Below are positions 55,084 to 64,000 of a stretch of DNA of 64,000 bases, piece by piece. Each line of letters opens with the position of its first letter. Position 1 is the stretch's first letter. The position numbers were made by a program, and so were the translations under genes. The notes under the pieces were generated by a model. That model made no database searches. It was given only the letters and a program-made list of their open reading frames with translations, and was not told where the DNA came from. Origin of the DNA: Alphaproteobacteria bacterium (GTDB taxonomy: Bacteria; Pseudomonadota; Alphaproteobacteria; Micropepsales; Micropepsaceae); NCBI GenBank assembly GCA_947462105.1, contig CANHNJ010000003.1, positions 62,001-126,000 of the forward strand, given 5' to 3'.

Positions 55084-55847
55084 GGATAGCCCTGATATTT
55101 GCGCACCAGCGCGTCGAAGCGCGCGCGGTCGCCCGGCAGGGCCGACTTCAGCTGTGTTGCGCGGGCCTGCATGGCGCGCTCGTAAGCCGTGGCGGGGGCG
55201 GCCTGCAGCGTCGCATCGAGTTCGGCGGTGAGGCGGGCGCGATAGCTGTCGGGATCAAAGCCCGCCAGCGTCAACGCCACCTGGTAGCGCACCGCGACAT
55301 TGCCCGGCGCGAGGCGCACGGCGCGGTCGAACAGCGTCAGCCCCTGTTCCAGCGTTGCGCCATAGAGACGCCGCGCCAGGAAGGGGCCGCCCGCATTGAC
55401 CACTTCGACATTCCAGCCGCCCAGCGCTGCGACGGCATAGGGATTGTCGGGCTCGGCGGCGATGGCGGCGTCGAGCGCATCCTTGGCCTGCCCCGGCATG
55501 TTCGCCAGCCGCGCCCGGATCAGGCCGATGATGCGCGCCTGGTAGCCCAGCGACGCCGCCAGCCAGGCCTGGCCATCAGCAAGCTGGGGATCGGCGGCGA
55601 TGGCGGCGCGCGCCAGCGTTTCGGCGCGCTTGAGGCAATCCAGGCACGGCGCACCCTGCAAGGCGGCATCGCCCAGCGCGGCGCGCGCCGCCAGCGCATA
55701 ACCGGCGGCGCTGTGCGACGCCTCGCCGGCGCGGATCGCGTCTTCATAGCGGCCGCGCGCATACAAATCGTAGAGCGCAGGCGGAACCGGGGTCGCGGCG
55801 GATACGGGCAGCGTCAGCAGCAGCAGCGCGATGGCCCAGTGTTTCAT
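55080..55847 (-). CDS. Secreted TPR-like protein
   Basis: 255 residues, signal peptide MKHWAIALLLLTLPVSAA, then helical repeats of TPR/Sel1 flavour (YARGRYEDAIRAGEAS, AIAADPQLADGQAWLAASLG, AVRLAPGNVAVRYQVALTLAG). A CLDCLK pair of cysteines lies in the first third. Function unknown; a periplasmic scaffold is likely. Confidence 0.78.
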   Translation of the reverse strand: MKHWAIALLLLTLPVSAATPVPPALYDLYARGRYEDAIRAGEASHSAAGYALAARAALGDAALQGAPCLDCLKRAETLARAAIAADPQLADGQAWLAASLGYQARIIGLIRARLANMPGQAKDALDAAIAAEPDNPYAVAALGGWNVEVVNAGGPFLARRLYGATLEQGLTLFDRAVRLAPGNVAVRYQVALTLAGFDPDSYRARLTAELDATLQAAPATAYERAMQARATQLKSALPGDRARFDALVRKYQGYP

Positions 55848-55868
55848 GGCGTCGTTACCGCTTGCCAG

Positions 55869-55940
55869 CCTCATCCTTCGACAGGCTCAGGATGAGGCGT
55901 GTTTTCCTCGCCCTCATGGTGAGCTTGTCGAACCATGCGG
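55869..55940. repeat. REP-like repeat with the TTCGACAGGCTCAGGATGAGG motif
   Basis: CCTCATCC-TTCGACAGGCTCA-GGATGAGG (55869-55897) is an inverted repeat; a related arm CCCTCATGGTGAGCTTGTCGAACCATG follows at 55911-55937 in the opposite sense (compare TTCGACAGGCTCA with TGAGCTTGTCGAA). This is a dispersed intergenic palindrome I recognise from many alphaproteobacteria. Confidence 0.75.
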
Positions 55941-55956
55941 ACGAGCTGCAACAGCT

Positions 55957-57567
55957 TCATCCCTGTACGAACGCGCCGGCCAGCGCCTTGCGGATCATGG
56001 CGGCGGTTTCCTGCGTGCCGAACAGGGCGGCAAAGGACCCGAAGCGCGGGCCCGCGCTCTGCCCGAACAGCACTTCGTACAGCGCCGCGAACCAGGCGCG
56101 CAGGGGATCGAAGCCGTGCGCCTTGCCGATCTCGTACACGACGTTCTGCACGGTGACGGCGTCACGCTCGCCGGCCATCGCATCCAGCCGGTTCGCCAGG
56201 TCTTCCAGCGCGGCGCGTTCCTTGTCGTCGGGCAGGCGGTATGTCTTGGCCGGTTTTACAAAGTCCTCGTAATAGGCCAGCGCATAGCCCGCCAGCCTGT
56301 CGAGGCCGGGATTGGCGTCCGGCGACGCGCCCGGCGCATAGTCGCGGATATTGCCCCACAGCACGTCGCGCGTGTGCGCGTTCGAGGCGCTGACCAGATT
56401 GAGCAGCAGCGCGAAGCTGACCGGATAGCGTTCGTCCGGCGGCGCCCCGGCATGGATGTGCCAGACCGGGTTTTCCAGCCGCTGCTCTTCGCTGGTCTCG
56501 TTGGCATGATAAGACTCCAGCAGGCCGATATATTCGTCCACCGCCTTGGGTATCACGTCGAAATAGAGCCGCTTGGCGGTGCGCGGCTTGCTGAACATGA
56601 ACAGGGCGAGGGATTCCGGCGAGCCGTATTTCAGCCAGTCCTCGATCGAGATGCCGTTGCCCTTGGACTTGGAAATCTTCTGGCCGGTATCATCGAGGAA
56701 CATCTCGTACATGTACTGGTCGGGCGGCGTGCCGCCCGCGATCTTGCAGATGGCGCTGTAGAGCGGCGCCTGGCTCAAATGATCCTTGCCGTACATCTCA
56801 TAGTCCACGCCCAGCGCCGCCCAGCGCATGCCCATGTCGGGCTTCCATTGCAGCTTGCAATGGCCGCCAGTGACGGGAACCGTTTCCAGCGTGCCGTCTT
56901 CTTCGACATAGGTGATGGTGCCCCGGGCGACATCGCGGTCCACCACCTTGGCCAGCAGCACCTTGCCGGAGCGGGGTGAAACCGGAAGAAACGGCGAATA
57001 GGTTTCCTGCCGCTCCTCGCCCAGGGTGGGCAGCATCACCTTCATCACCTCGTCATACTTCGCCAGAATCTTCAGCAGGGTTTCGTCGAAGCGGCCCGCG
57101 CGGTAGGTGGCGGTCGAGGACCAGAATTCGTAGCGAAAGCCGAAACTGTCCAGGAACGAGCGCAGCCGCGCATTCATGTGCGCGCCAAAGCTCTCATGGG
57201 TGCCGAAGGGATCGGGAATGGCGGTGAGCGGCTTGCCCAGGCTGGCGGCGATCATCGCCTGGTTGGGCAAATTGTCCGGCACCTTGCGCAGCCCGTCCAT
57301 GTCGTCGCTGAAAGCGATCAGGTGGGTGGGCACATCGCTGAGGGTTTCGAACGCCTTGCGCACCCAGGAGGTGCGCGCCACTTCGCCAAAGGTGCCGATA
57401 TGCGGCAGGCCCGACGGGCCATAGCCGGTCTCGAACAGCACCTGTGCGACGGTTTCGCCCCGGGCCTTGCGCGCCTCGACGCGCGCCACCAGGCGCCGGG
57501 CCTCCTCGAAAGGCCAGGCCTTGGCTTCAAATGCCTGCTCGCGCAACGTTTTCACGGCAAAATTCAT
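55957..57567 (-). CDS. lysS: Lysyl-tRNA synthetase, class I
   Basis: 536 residues. Class I motifs [10 protein letters not shown] (HIGH) and [10 protein letters not shown] (KMSKS) rather than the class II motifs. Class I LysRS is characteristic of Archaea and most alphaproteobacteria. Complete; start [11 protein letters not shown] at 57567. Confidence 0.96.
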   Translation of the reverse strand: MNFAVKTLREQAFEAKAWPFEEARRLVARVEARKARGETVAQVLFETGYGPSGLPHIGTFGEVARTSWVRKAFETLSDVPTHLIAFSDDMDGLRKVPDNLPNQAMIAASLGKPLTAIPDPFGTHESFGAHMNARLRSFLDSFGFRYEFWSSTATYRAGRFDETLLKILAKYDEVMKVMLPTLGEERQETYSPFLPVSPRSGKVLLAKVVDRDVARGTITYVEEDGTLETVPVTGGHCKLQWKPDMGMRWAALGVDYEMYGKDHLSQAPLYSAICKIAGGTPPDQYMYEMFLDDTGQKISKSKGNGISIEDWLKYGSPESLALFMFSKPRTAKRLYFDVIPKAVDEYIGLLESYHANETSEEQRLENPVWHIHAGAPPDERYPVSFALLLNLVSASNAHTRDVLWGNIRDYAPGASPDANPGLDRLAGYALAYYEDFVKPAKTYRLPDDKERAALEDLANRLDAMAGERDAVTVQNVVYEIGKAHGFDPLRAWFAALYEVLFGQSAGPRFGSFAALFGTQETAAMIRKALAGAFVQG

Positions 57568-57637
57568 CCTTCGTTAAGGGGCAGCTTAAGCCATTTGAAA
57601 GGGCGCGAAAGCTAGGATTTTGGCAGGGACAGCGTCA

Positions 57638-59628
57638 ATGACCGGGAAAGACCCTGTAGGCCACGAGGAATCGCGCGCGGTGTTCGCCGGGCGCATCGAT
57701 ATCCTCTATGCGCTCGGCCGGCATTACCTCTCCCTGCCCTTCGGCGTCCTGTGTGTGCCCGCGACGCTGCTGGCCGGTGCGATGCCGGGCGCCCTGCCCT
57801 TCACGCCGCTGCTGATCCAGATGGCGGTCGTGATCGCCGCCGAACAGCTCACCACCGCCTATCGCAAGCGCCATGAGCGCGGCGAGCATCCCGACGATCC
57901 CGCTTACTGGGCGCGGCGCTATACTTTCGTCTCGGCCATCGCGGGCGCCACCTGGGGCCTGGGCGCGCTGTTCTGGTTCGTCTGGGGCTCCTTCCCGGCC
58001 CAGGCCTATCTGGCGCTGGCCTTCCTGGGCATGACCGCGACGGAGTTCATCGCCCGCTCCGCCCATCGCCCCGCCTTTGCCGCACACACCATCTGTTCGC
58101 TCGGCCCGCTGGTCGGGCTGCTGCTGTTGCAGGGCGGCCTTTATGCCGCCATGACCGCCATGCTGGTGATCCTGTTCGCGGCGGTGCTGATCAGCTATTG
58201 CAACTGGATGGCGAAGCTGCTGGACGAAAGCGTCCAGCTTCGCAACGAGAATTCCGACCTGGTGGTGCGCCTGTCGCGCGAAAAGGGCGAAGCCATCATC
58301 GCCCGCGACAGCGCCGAGGCCAGCGCGCTGGCCAAGTCGTCCTTCATCGCCAACATCAGCCACGAACTGCGCACGCCGCTGAACGCGCTGCTGGGCATGG
58401 CGCAATTGCTGGAACGCGCCGAGCTGCCCAAGCAGCAGGCCGACCATGTCAAGGTGATGCTGGAAGCGGGCCGTGGCCTGCAGACCCTGCTGGACGACGT
58501 CATCGCGCTGACCCGCGACGATGCCGAGCAACTAGAAGACGAGGATTGCGATCCGCTCCAGACCGCCCGCGCCGTGGTGCGCCTGCTGCAGCCGCGCGCC
58601 TGGGAAAAGCGCCTGCGCCTGTCGCTCACCGCAGCGGGCAACCTGCCGCGCGTTGCCGCCGATCCGCGCCGCGTCCGCCAGGTGCTGCTCAAGCTGCGCG
58701 ACAATGCGCTGAAATTCACCGATCGTGGCCTGGTCGAAGTGCGGCTGGACGAGATGCGCGACGAGACGGGCGGGTGCTTTGTCCGCTTCACCGTCGCCGA
58801 TACCGGCCTGGGCGTGGCGGCAGAAACGGCGCACCTGCTCTTCAGCCCCTTCACGCCGGGCGACAATAGCTTTGCCCGCGCCCAGCAGGGTGCGGGGCTG
58901 GGCCTGGCCGTGGCCAAGCGCATCGTCTCGCAGGCCGGCGGCGCGATCGGCTTCGAGAGCGTGCCCGGCGAAGGGGCGCAGTTCTTCTTCACGCTGCCAG
59001 TCTCCGGCATCGCGACGCTGTCGGCACCGTTCGGCAGCTCGGGCGAGACCAGCCAGCCGCCGCCATCGGGCCTGGCCCTGCTGCTGCATTCCACCGTGCC
59101 GGGCGTCACTGCCGGTCTTGCCAACCTGCTAGAGCCGTTCGGCAACAGCATCACCGTTGCGCCGACGCTGGCCGACGCCATCGCGCAGGCGGGCAAGAAT
59201 CGCTGTATGGCGCGCTGGCCCAGTTCATGGCGCGGCCCGAGGATGGGACGGCAAAGGAAGCGCGCGCGCCGGAGCGCGTCGCCGCCATCGATGCGCTGGC
59301 CTTCTCGACGCTGGAGAAATCGGTCGGCATCAAGTCGCTGGTCGATATCCTGCAATGCTACATCGTCACCGCCGAGCAGCTCACCAACGCGCTGGGGCAA
59401 GCCTGTGCCGAGGAGAAATGGGACGAGGCGGCGCGCCTGGCCCAGGACATTGTCGGCGCGGCGGGCGGGCTGGGCCTCACCGCCGTCACCCAGGCGGCGC
59501 GTCTGTTCGCGCAGAAAACCCGCTAAGGCGAAGATCACCATGCCTTGCGCAACGCGGCGCAGATGGTGATGGGCGAGCATCTGCGCGCGAAGCAGGCGGT
59601 GACGCATCTTTATCCGGACGTAGCCTGA
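57638..59628 (+). pseudogene. Hybrid sensor histidine kinase with HPt-like end, frameshifted and with a stop
   Basis: About six N-terminal membrane segments (residues 20-200), then the H box FIANISHELRTPLNALLGM, N box LRDNALKFTD, G1 box DTGLGVA and G2 box GAGLGLAV; a degenerate receiver-like part follows. At 59195-59212 the frame shifts: one missing base restores YGALAQFMARPEDG. The new frame runs into a TAA at 59524-59526 and then on to 59628 (GEDHHALRNAAQ...YPDVA). The HPt motif AQDIVGAAGG has Gln (59443-59445) where the phosphorylated His is expected. Kinase core itself is intact. Confidence 0.8.
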
Positions 59629-59712
59629 TTTTTATTTGGTCGCGCGGCCAACGCAAAAGTCTGCAACTTTTGCTGGCCGTCGCTCCGCTGCGGTGCCTAA
59701 GATACGCCGCTC

Positions 59713-62469
59713 ATGTCCTTCCCCCTTATCGAGTCGCTCCCGGCGCTGGTTCCCGCGCCACCCGGCGCTGCCGTCCTTGAAGACGGCAAGGCGCGCCGCG
59801 CCGCGCTGCGCGATGCCCGCGCCATTCTTGAAGGCGGTGACGTATTGGTCGCCCATGCCGGTTTCACGGCGGGGCGGCTGGGCACCAAAGGCGCAACCGC
59901 ACCTTATGATGTGATCGAACTGTTCGCCTTTGTGCGGCCCGGCCAGGCCTTTGTGCCATCGGCGGGCGGCATGGCGCGGGTGCTGGGGCTGGGCTTTGCC
60001 CGCACGCCTGAAGAGAGCGCGGCGCTGCTGCCGCAGATCGCGCGGCACCTGCTGCGCGAAGTGGAAAACGCATCATCCGACGCGAAGGCCGCGATGGCGC
60101 CACTGGTTGGCACGCTGGCGCGGGCGGGCTGGCGCTGGGCCGGGCTGCTGCAGGCCCTTGTTGGCGAGGTGCCGCATGGCTCGCCCATCGCCGGGCTGGA
60201 AGTGTGGCGCGGCCTGGCCGCGTGGGAAGACGAAGCGGCGCCGGGCCAGCCGGGATCGCAACCGGTCACGCCCGACGAAGCCGCGACGCGGCTGGCGCGG
60301 CTGGTCAGCGAAGCGCGGCCCGAGCAGGAAGCCTATTCCCGGGCCGCGACCTATGCCTTTGGGCCGCGCGAGGTGGTGGGCGCGCCGAAAGTGGCGCTGC
60401 TGGAAGCGGGCACCGGCACCGGCAAGACGCTGGGCTATCTTGCCCCCGCCAGCGTCTGGGCGGAGAAGAACGGCCCGGGCCTGTGGATCAGCACCTACAC
60501 CCGCAACCTGCAGCGCCAGATCGTGCAGGAGATCGCGCGGCTCTATCCCGATCCCATCGAGCGCGCGCAAAAAGCCGTCGTGCGCAAGGGCCGCGAGAAT
60601 TATCTCTGCCTGCTGAACTTTGAAGAGGCGGCCAAGCGCACGGCGCTGGCACCGGGCCCACGCAGCATCGCGCTGGGGTTGATCGCGCGCTGGGCGACAT
60701 CGGGTAGCGATGGCGACATTTCCGGCGCCGGCTTTCCTGCCTTCCTCGCGTCTGCCATGCCGCTCTCGACCGTCACCGACCGGCGCGGCGAATGCATCTA
60801 TGCCGCCTGCGCCCATTACCGGCAGTGCTTCATCGAAAAAGTGGTGCGCAAGGCGCGCACCGCCCCCATCGTCATCGCCAACCATGCGCTGGTGATTGCG
60901 CAAGCATCGCAGGACTGGCTGGCGACGGATGAAACCACGGATTCCCCGGAACCCGAGAATGGCAGACGGCTGCGCTATGTCTTCGACGAGGGCCATCATC
61001 TGTTCGACGCCGCCGATAGCGGTTTTGCCGCCCTGCTGTCGGGCCGCGAGATGTCCGAACTGCGCCGCTGGGTGCGTGGCCCCGAAGCGCGCACCCGCAG
61101 CCGCATGCGCGGGCTGGAAGAACGGCTGAAGGATCTGATCGCCGATGACGAAGCGGCGCGCCACGCGCTGGAAGAGGCCGTGCAGGCATCGTGTGCGCTG
61201 GCGGGCGAAGGCTGGACGCAGCGGCTCTCCAGTCCGCGCGGGCCGGGCGAAGTCTTTCTGGCGCTGGCCTATCAGCATGTGCGCGCCCGCAGCGGCGAGG
61301 CCGACAATTTCTACACCCTCGAAGCCGAACCCCATCCCATGCCGGAGGATCTGGCGGAGGCGGTGCGCGGCCTGGCGCGCGCCCTGAAGCGGCTGGCCGA
61401 TCCCTTGAGCCACCTGGCGCATCTGCTGCGCAAGAAGATGGCCGACAAGACCGCCGATATCGAACCTTATACCCGCGCCCGTCTCGATGCCGCCGCGCGC
61501 GGGCTGGACCGCCGTGCCAAGCGCATCCTGCCTGCCTGGATGGCGATGCTGGAGACGCTGGAGACCGGCGAGCTGAATGACGAATTCATCGACTGGTTCG
61601 AACTCAAGCGCGAGGATGGCCGTGACAGCGATATCGGGCTGGAGCGGCACTGGATCGACCCCACCATCCCGCTGGCGGCCGAAGTCTTCGCGCCCGCGCA
61701 TGGCGCGCTGGTGACATCGGCAACGCTGCGCGATTCCAGTGCCGACGACTGGACGGCGGCCGAAATCCGCACCGGTGCGGGCCACCTGCTGGAGCCGCCG
61801 CGCCGCGCCATGTTCGGCTCGCCCTTCGACTATGCCAGGCAGGCGCGCATCTTCGTGGTCAATGATCTGCCGCGCCGCGAGCCCGAGGCGCTGGCGGCGG
61901 CGATGCGCGAACTGTTTCTTGCCAGCGGTGGCGGCGCGCTGGGGCTGTTCACGGCGGTGCGCGCCCTGAAGGACACCGCCAGCCGCATCACCGAACCCCT
62001 GGCGCTGGCAGGCCTGCCGCTCTACGCCCAGCATATCGACCGGCTCGATACCGGCGCGCTGGTCGACCTGTTCCGCGCCGAGGAGAATGCCTGCCTGCTG
62101 GGCACCGATGCGCTGCGCGATGGCGTCGATGTCCCGGGGCGCAGCTTGCGGCTGGTCGTGTTCGACAAGGTGCCCTGGCCCAAGCCGACCATCCTGCACA
62201 AGGCGCGGCGGGCCCGTTTCGGCAAGGGCTATGACGACCTCATCACCCGCTTCCGGCTCAAGCAGGCCTTTGGCCGCCTGATCCGGGGGCCACAGGATCA
62301 TGGCTGCTTCGTGATCCTGGAAGGGGCGACGCCGTCACGGCTTCTGAACGGGTTGCCACCGGATGCGCCGGTCAAGCGCGCCGGGCTGGCCGAGGTGATT
62401 GGGGATATCCGGATGTTCCTGGGGCCAAATGCTATCTCTGGCGAGAGCAGCCCTCTTATAACCTCCTGA
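59713..62469 (+). CDS. DinG-family ATP-dependent DNA helicase
   Basis: 918 residues, superfamily 2, XPD/DinG-like. An N-terminal extension of about 220 residues precedes Walker A (LEAGTGTGKTLGY). Fe-S cysteines are seen in YLCLLNF and CIYAACAHYRQCF; DEAH-type box FDEGHHLF; C-terminal motifs VTSATLRD and QAFGRLIRGPQD. Unwinds DNA or R-loops during repair. Its stop overlaps the start of the dCTP deaminase gene (TGATG). Confidence 0.92.
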   Translation: MSFPLIESLPALVPAPPGAAVLEDGKARRAALRDARAILEGGDVLVAHAGFTAGRLGTKGATAPYDVIELFAFVRPGQAFVPSAGGMARVLGLGFARTPEESAALLPQIARHLLREVENASSDAKAAMAPLVGTLARAGWRWAGLLQALVGEVPHGSPIAGLEVWRGLAAWEDEAAPGQPGSQPVTPDEAATRLARLVSEARPEQEAYSRAATYAFGPREVVGAPKVALLEAGTGTGKTLGYLAPASVWAEKNGPGLWISTYTRNLQRQIVQEIARLYPDPIERAQKAVVRKGRENYLCLLNFEEAAKRTALAPGPRSIALGLIARWATSGSDGDISGAGFPAFLASAMPLSTVTDRRGECIYAACAHYRQCFIEKVVRKARTAPIVIANHALVIAQASQDWLATDETTDSPEPENGRRLRYVFDEGHHLFDAADSGFAALLSGREMSELRRWVRGPEARTRSRMRGLEERLKDLIADDEAARHALEEAVQASCALAGEGWTQRLSSPRGPGEVFLALAYQHVRARSGEADNFYTLEAEPHPMPEDLAEAVRGLARALKRLADPLSHLAHLLRKKMADKTADIEPYTRARLDAAARGLDRRAKRILPAWMAMLETLETGELNDEFIDWFELKREDGRDSDIGLERHWIDPTIPLAAEVFAPAHGALVTSATLRDSSADDWTAAEIRTGAGHLLEPPRRAMFGSPFDYARQARIFVVNDLPRREPEALAAAMRELFLASGGGALGLFTAVRALKDTASRITEPLALAGLPLYAQHIDRLDTGALVDLFRAEENACLLGTDALRDGVDVPGRSLRLVVFDKVPWPKPTILHKARRARFGKGYDDLITRFRLKQAFGRLIRGPQDHGCFVILEGATPSRLLNGLPPDAPVKRAGLAEVIGDIRMFLGPNAISGESSPLITS

Positions 62470-63602
62470 TGGCCCAACCCAGCCCGATTCCGGACAGCCC
62501 TTTTGGCCGCCATGCCAGCGGCATCATGCCCAGCCATGTGCTGGAGCGGCTGATCGCTGATGGCCGCGAAGTAATCCCCGCCGAGCCGCTGGTGCCGGGC
62601 CAGCTCCAGCCCGCCAGCCTCGATCTGCGGCTGGGCGCCAAGGCGTGGCGGGTGCGCGCCAGCTTCCTGCCCGGCCCCAATGCGACGGTCGCCGACCGCC
62701 TGCCCTCGGTCTTCATGCACGAGATCGACTTGACCAACGGCGCGGTGCTGGAGACGGACTGCGTCTATATCGTGCCGCTGCTGGAAAGCGCCGCTCTCAG
62801 CCCCGGCATTTGCGGTGCGGCGAACCCGAAGAGTTCGACCGGGCGCATTGATGTCTTTGTCCGGCTGATCACCGACCATGCCGCCGCCTTCGACCGCATA
62901 GCGCCGGGCTATTGCGGCCCGCTCTTTGCCGAGATCAGCCCGCGCACCTTCCCGGTGCTGGTGCGCAAGGGTTCGCGCCTGAACCAGCTTCGCCTGCGCC
63001 ACGGCGCGCCCACCTCCAGCGATGCGGCGCTGAAGGAACTACATTTGCGCAGCCCGCTCACCGACACCACGCCGACCATCGATGGCGGCCTGTGTCTTTC
63101 GATCGACCTGAAGAGCGCCGACCCGCAGAGCGGCCGCATCGGCTGGCGCGCCAAGCGCCATACCGGGCTGATCGATGTCGACAAGCCGGGCCTGCTCGAT
63201 CCGTGGCAGTTCTGGGACCCCATCATGGCCGACCCCGGCGGCTGCCTGGTGCTGGACCCGGACGAATTCTACATCCTGGCCAGCCGCGAACGCGTCGCCA
63301 TTCCGCTGGACCATGCCGCCGAGATGGAGCCCTTCAACCCGCTGGTGGGCGAGTTCCGCGTTCACTATGCCGGCTTCTTCGATCCCGGTTTCGGCGTGGA
63401 AACGGGCAAGCCCCCGACGGCCCGCGCCGTGCTGGAAGTGCGTTCGCGCGAGGTGCCTTTCATCCTGGAACATGGCCAGGTGATCGGGCGTCTGGTGTTC
63501 GAACGGCTGACCGATCCGCCGCCAACCTCGTATGGCGAAGGGCTGGGGTCCAATTACCAGCGCCAGGGCCTGAAGCTTTCCAAGCACTTCCGCGCGCCCT
63601 GA
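62469..63602 (+). CDS. dcd: 2'-deoxycytidine 5'-triphosphate deaminase, long form
   Basis: 377 residues, about twice the length of E. coli Dcd, with two dUTPase-fold halves as in the alphaproteobacterial long form. QLQPASLDLRLG, GAANPKSSTGRIDV and the second half LDPDEFYILASRERVAIPLDHAAEMEP are visible. Makes dUTP for thymidylate synthesis. Translationally coupled to the helicase. Confidence 0.93.
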   Translation: MAQPSPIPDSPFGRHASGIMPSHVLERLIADGREVIPAEPLVPGQLQPASLDLRLGAKAWRVRASFLPGPNATVADRLPSVFMHEIDLTNGAVLETDCVYIVPLLESAALSPGICGAANPKSSTGRIDVFVRLITDHAAAFDRIAPGYCGPLFAEISPRTFPVLVRKGSRLNQLRLRHGAPTSSDAALKELHLRSPLTDTTPTIDGGLCLSIDLKSADPQSGRIGWRAKRHTGLIDVDKPGLLDPWQFWDPIMADPGGCLVLDPDEFYILASRERVAIPLDHAAEMEPFNPLVGEFRVHYAGFFDPGFGVETGKPPTARAVLEVRSREVPFILEHGQVIGRLVFERLTDPPPTSYGEGLGSNYQRQGLKLSKHFRAP

Positions 63603-63884
63603 CAATCTGGAACGGTTCCATTTCTCCGGGGACGGACCATTTGCCTGGTTCCGCAGATGTTGCGGGAAACACACAGCCCCCTTGAAAAAGCAATTCTGTC
63701 ACAAGCAAACCGCATAACCCGGTTGCGTCTGATTGCCGCTACGGCACAGTTAGGGCGTTGCGGACGGACGGTTTGGGGAAACCCCGCAGTGTTTGGGTCG
63801 ACACCTTCAAATTGAAGGAGGGCCTGAAGGTCCAATTCAAGGGGGCAGAAGTGAGGCGGCTACGGCGCAAATGTGCCGGCCGCC
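63603..63884. other. Intergenic stretch with small hairpins
   Basis: 280 bases between convergent genes. Contains GGGG-AAA-CCCC near 63776, the palindrome CCTTCAA-A-TTGAAGG near 63810 and a stem TGAGGCGGC/GCCGCCTCA (63852-63860 with 63879-63887, inner CGGC/GCCG) followed by TGTTCTTT, a weak terminator on the + strand. No coding signal. Confidence 0.4.
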
Positions 63885-64000
63885 TCATGTTCTTTCAGGG
63901 CTCTTTTTCGCGCGCACCAGATCGGCGATCCCGAACGGCAGGTAATAGAGACCGAGCGAGAGCATGCCGATGCCCACCAGTTGCGGGATGTACCAGGGCC
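63885..64000 (-). CDS. Membrane protein, C-terminal fragment
   Basis: Cut off by the window end. The 37 readable residues (PWYIPQLVGIGMLSLGLYYL, then PFGIADLVRAKKSPERT) form one membrane helix and a basic tail before a TGA at 63885-63887. No family can be assigned from so little. Confidence 0.5.
   Translation of the reverse strand, partial: PWYIPQLVGIGMLSLGLYYLPFGIADLVRAKKSPERT

Noticed and set aside
26750-59628. Stop codons TAA/TAG reassigned to Tyr
   Set aside because: Genuine gene ends in the window use TAA (ispH, hpnD, hpnK), TAG (hpnH, hpnE) and TGA freely, often with overlapping starts that fix the end. Recoding would extend these genes. Mutation or sequence error explains the five in-frame stops better.
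1-64000. Insertion sequences, phage genes, CRISPR arrays, tRNA genes
   Set aside because: No transposase, integrase or Cas-like proteins, no spaced direct repeats and no tRNA T-arm patterns were found on reading both strands.

Overview
The window is one continuous stretch of a GC-rich (about 65% by eye) alphaproteobacterial chromosome. Support for that placement: class I lysyl-tRNA synthetase, a DusB/DusA pair, DUF1289 and DUF971 proteins, the long double-domain dCTP deaminase, a BigR/SqrR-type sulfur regulator and a full hpn hopanoid operon. It could be a Rhizomicrobium/Micropepsaceae-like or Rhodospirillales-like organism, but I cannot fix the family. No rRNA, tRNA, insertion sequence, phage or CRISPR array is visible.

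Layout. (1) 1-17.2 kb, hopanoids: a truncated ispA-like prenyl synthase, then ispH and hpnH on the + strand, meeting a very tight 14-gene minus-strand operon: hpnI, hpnJ, hpnK, diiron protein 2, NodS-like methyltransferase, diiron protein 1, hpnL, hpnA, hpnB, hpnC, hpnD, hpnE, shc, hpnG. It covers precursor supply, squalene synthesis by the HpnC/D/E route, cyclisation, side-chain addition (HpnH/HpnG) and GlcNAc transfer, deacetylation and ring contraction to the cyclitol ether (HpnI/HpnK/HpnJ). (2) 17.4-29 kb: dusB, an AcrA/AcrB-type RND pump, ppc, a secreted alpha/beta hydrolase, a broken VOC gene, a secreted FKBP isomerase and dusA. (3) 29-39.7 kb: secreted cupin, phosphomannomutase/phosphoglucomutase, SUMT, DUF1289, a broken GT87 gene, pepN, a broken outer-membrane barrel gene and a polyamine-type binding protein. 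(4) 39.7-44.5 kb: two coupled, frameshifted FAD oxidoreductases, then divergent speD and speE and a DUF4345 protein. (5) 44.5-51.4 kb: a broken TonB-dependent receptor, a thioredoxin/TPR co-chaperone with small downstream genes, pyrD and an S24 repressor. (6) 51.4-55.1 kb: a structured gene-free stretch, a VOC protein and a persulfide cassette (ArsR, rhodanese, TauE/SafE, divergent persulfide dioxygenase-like MBL) around a perfect palindromic operator. (7) 55-64 kb: TPR protein, lysS, a broken sensor kinase, a DinG-family helicase, dCTP deaminase and a partial membrane protein.

The best candidate for something undescribed is the three-gene block at 11242-13753: two paralogous ferritin-like diiron proteins flanking a NodS-like methyltransferase, translationally coupled and embedded between hpnK and hpnL. 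By analogy with NodC/NodB/NodS of Nod-factor synthesis, HpnI/HpnK/methyltransferase could add and N-methylate an amino sugar on a hopanoid, with the diiron proteins adding an oxidative step. This is inference.

A second pattern matters for any user of the sequence. Six otherwise well-preserved genes, plus one of the coupled FAD pair (seven in all), carry an in-frame stop and/or a one-base frameshift. Sequencing or assembly error is at least as likely as real decay.
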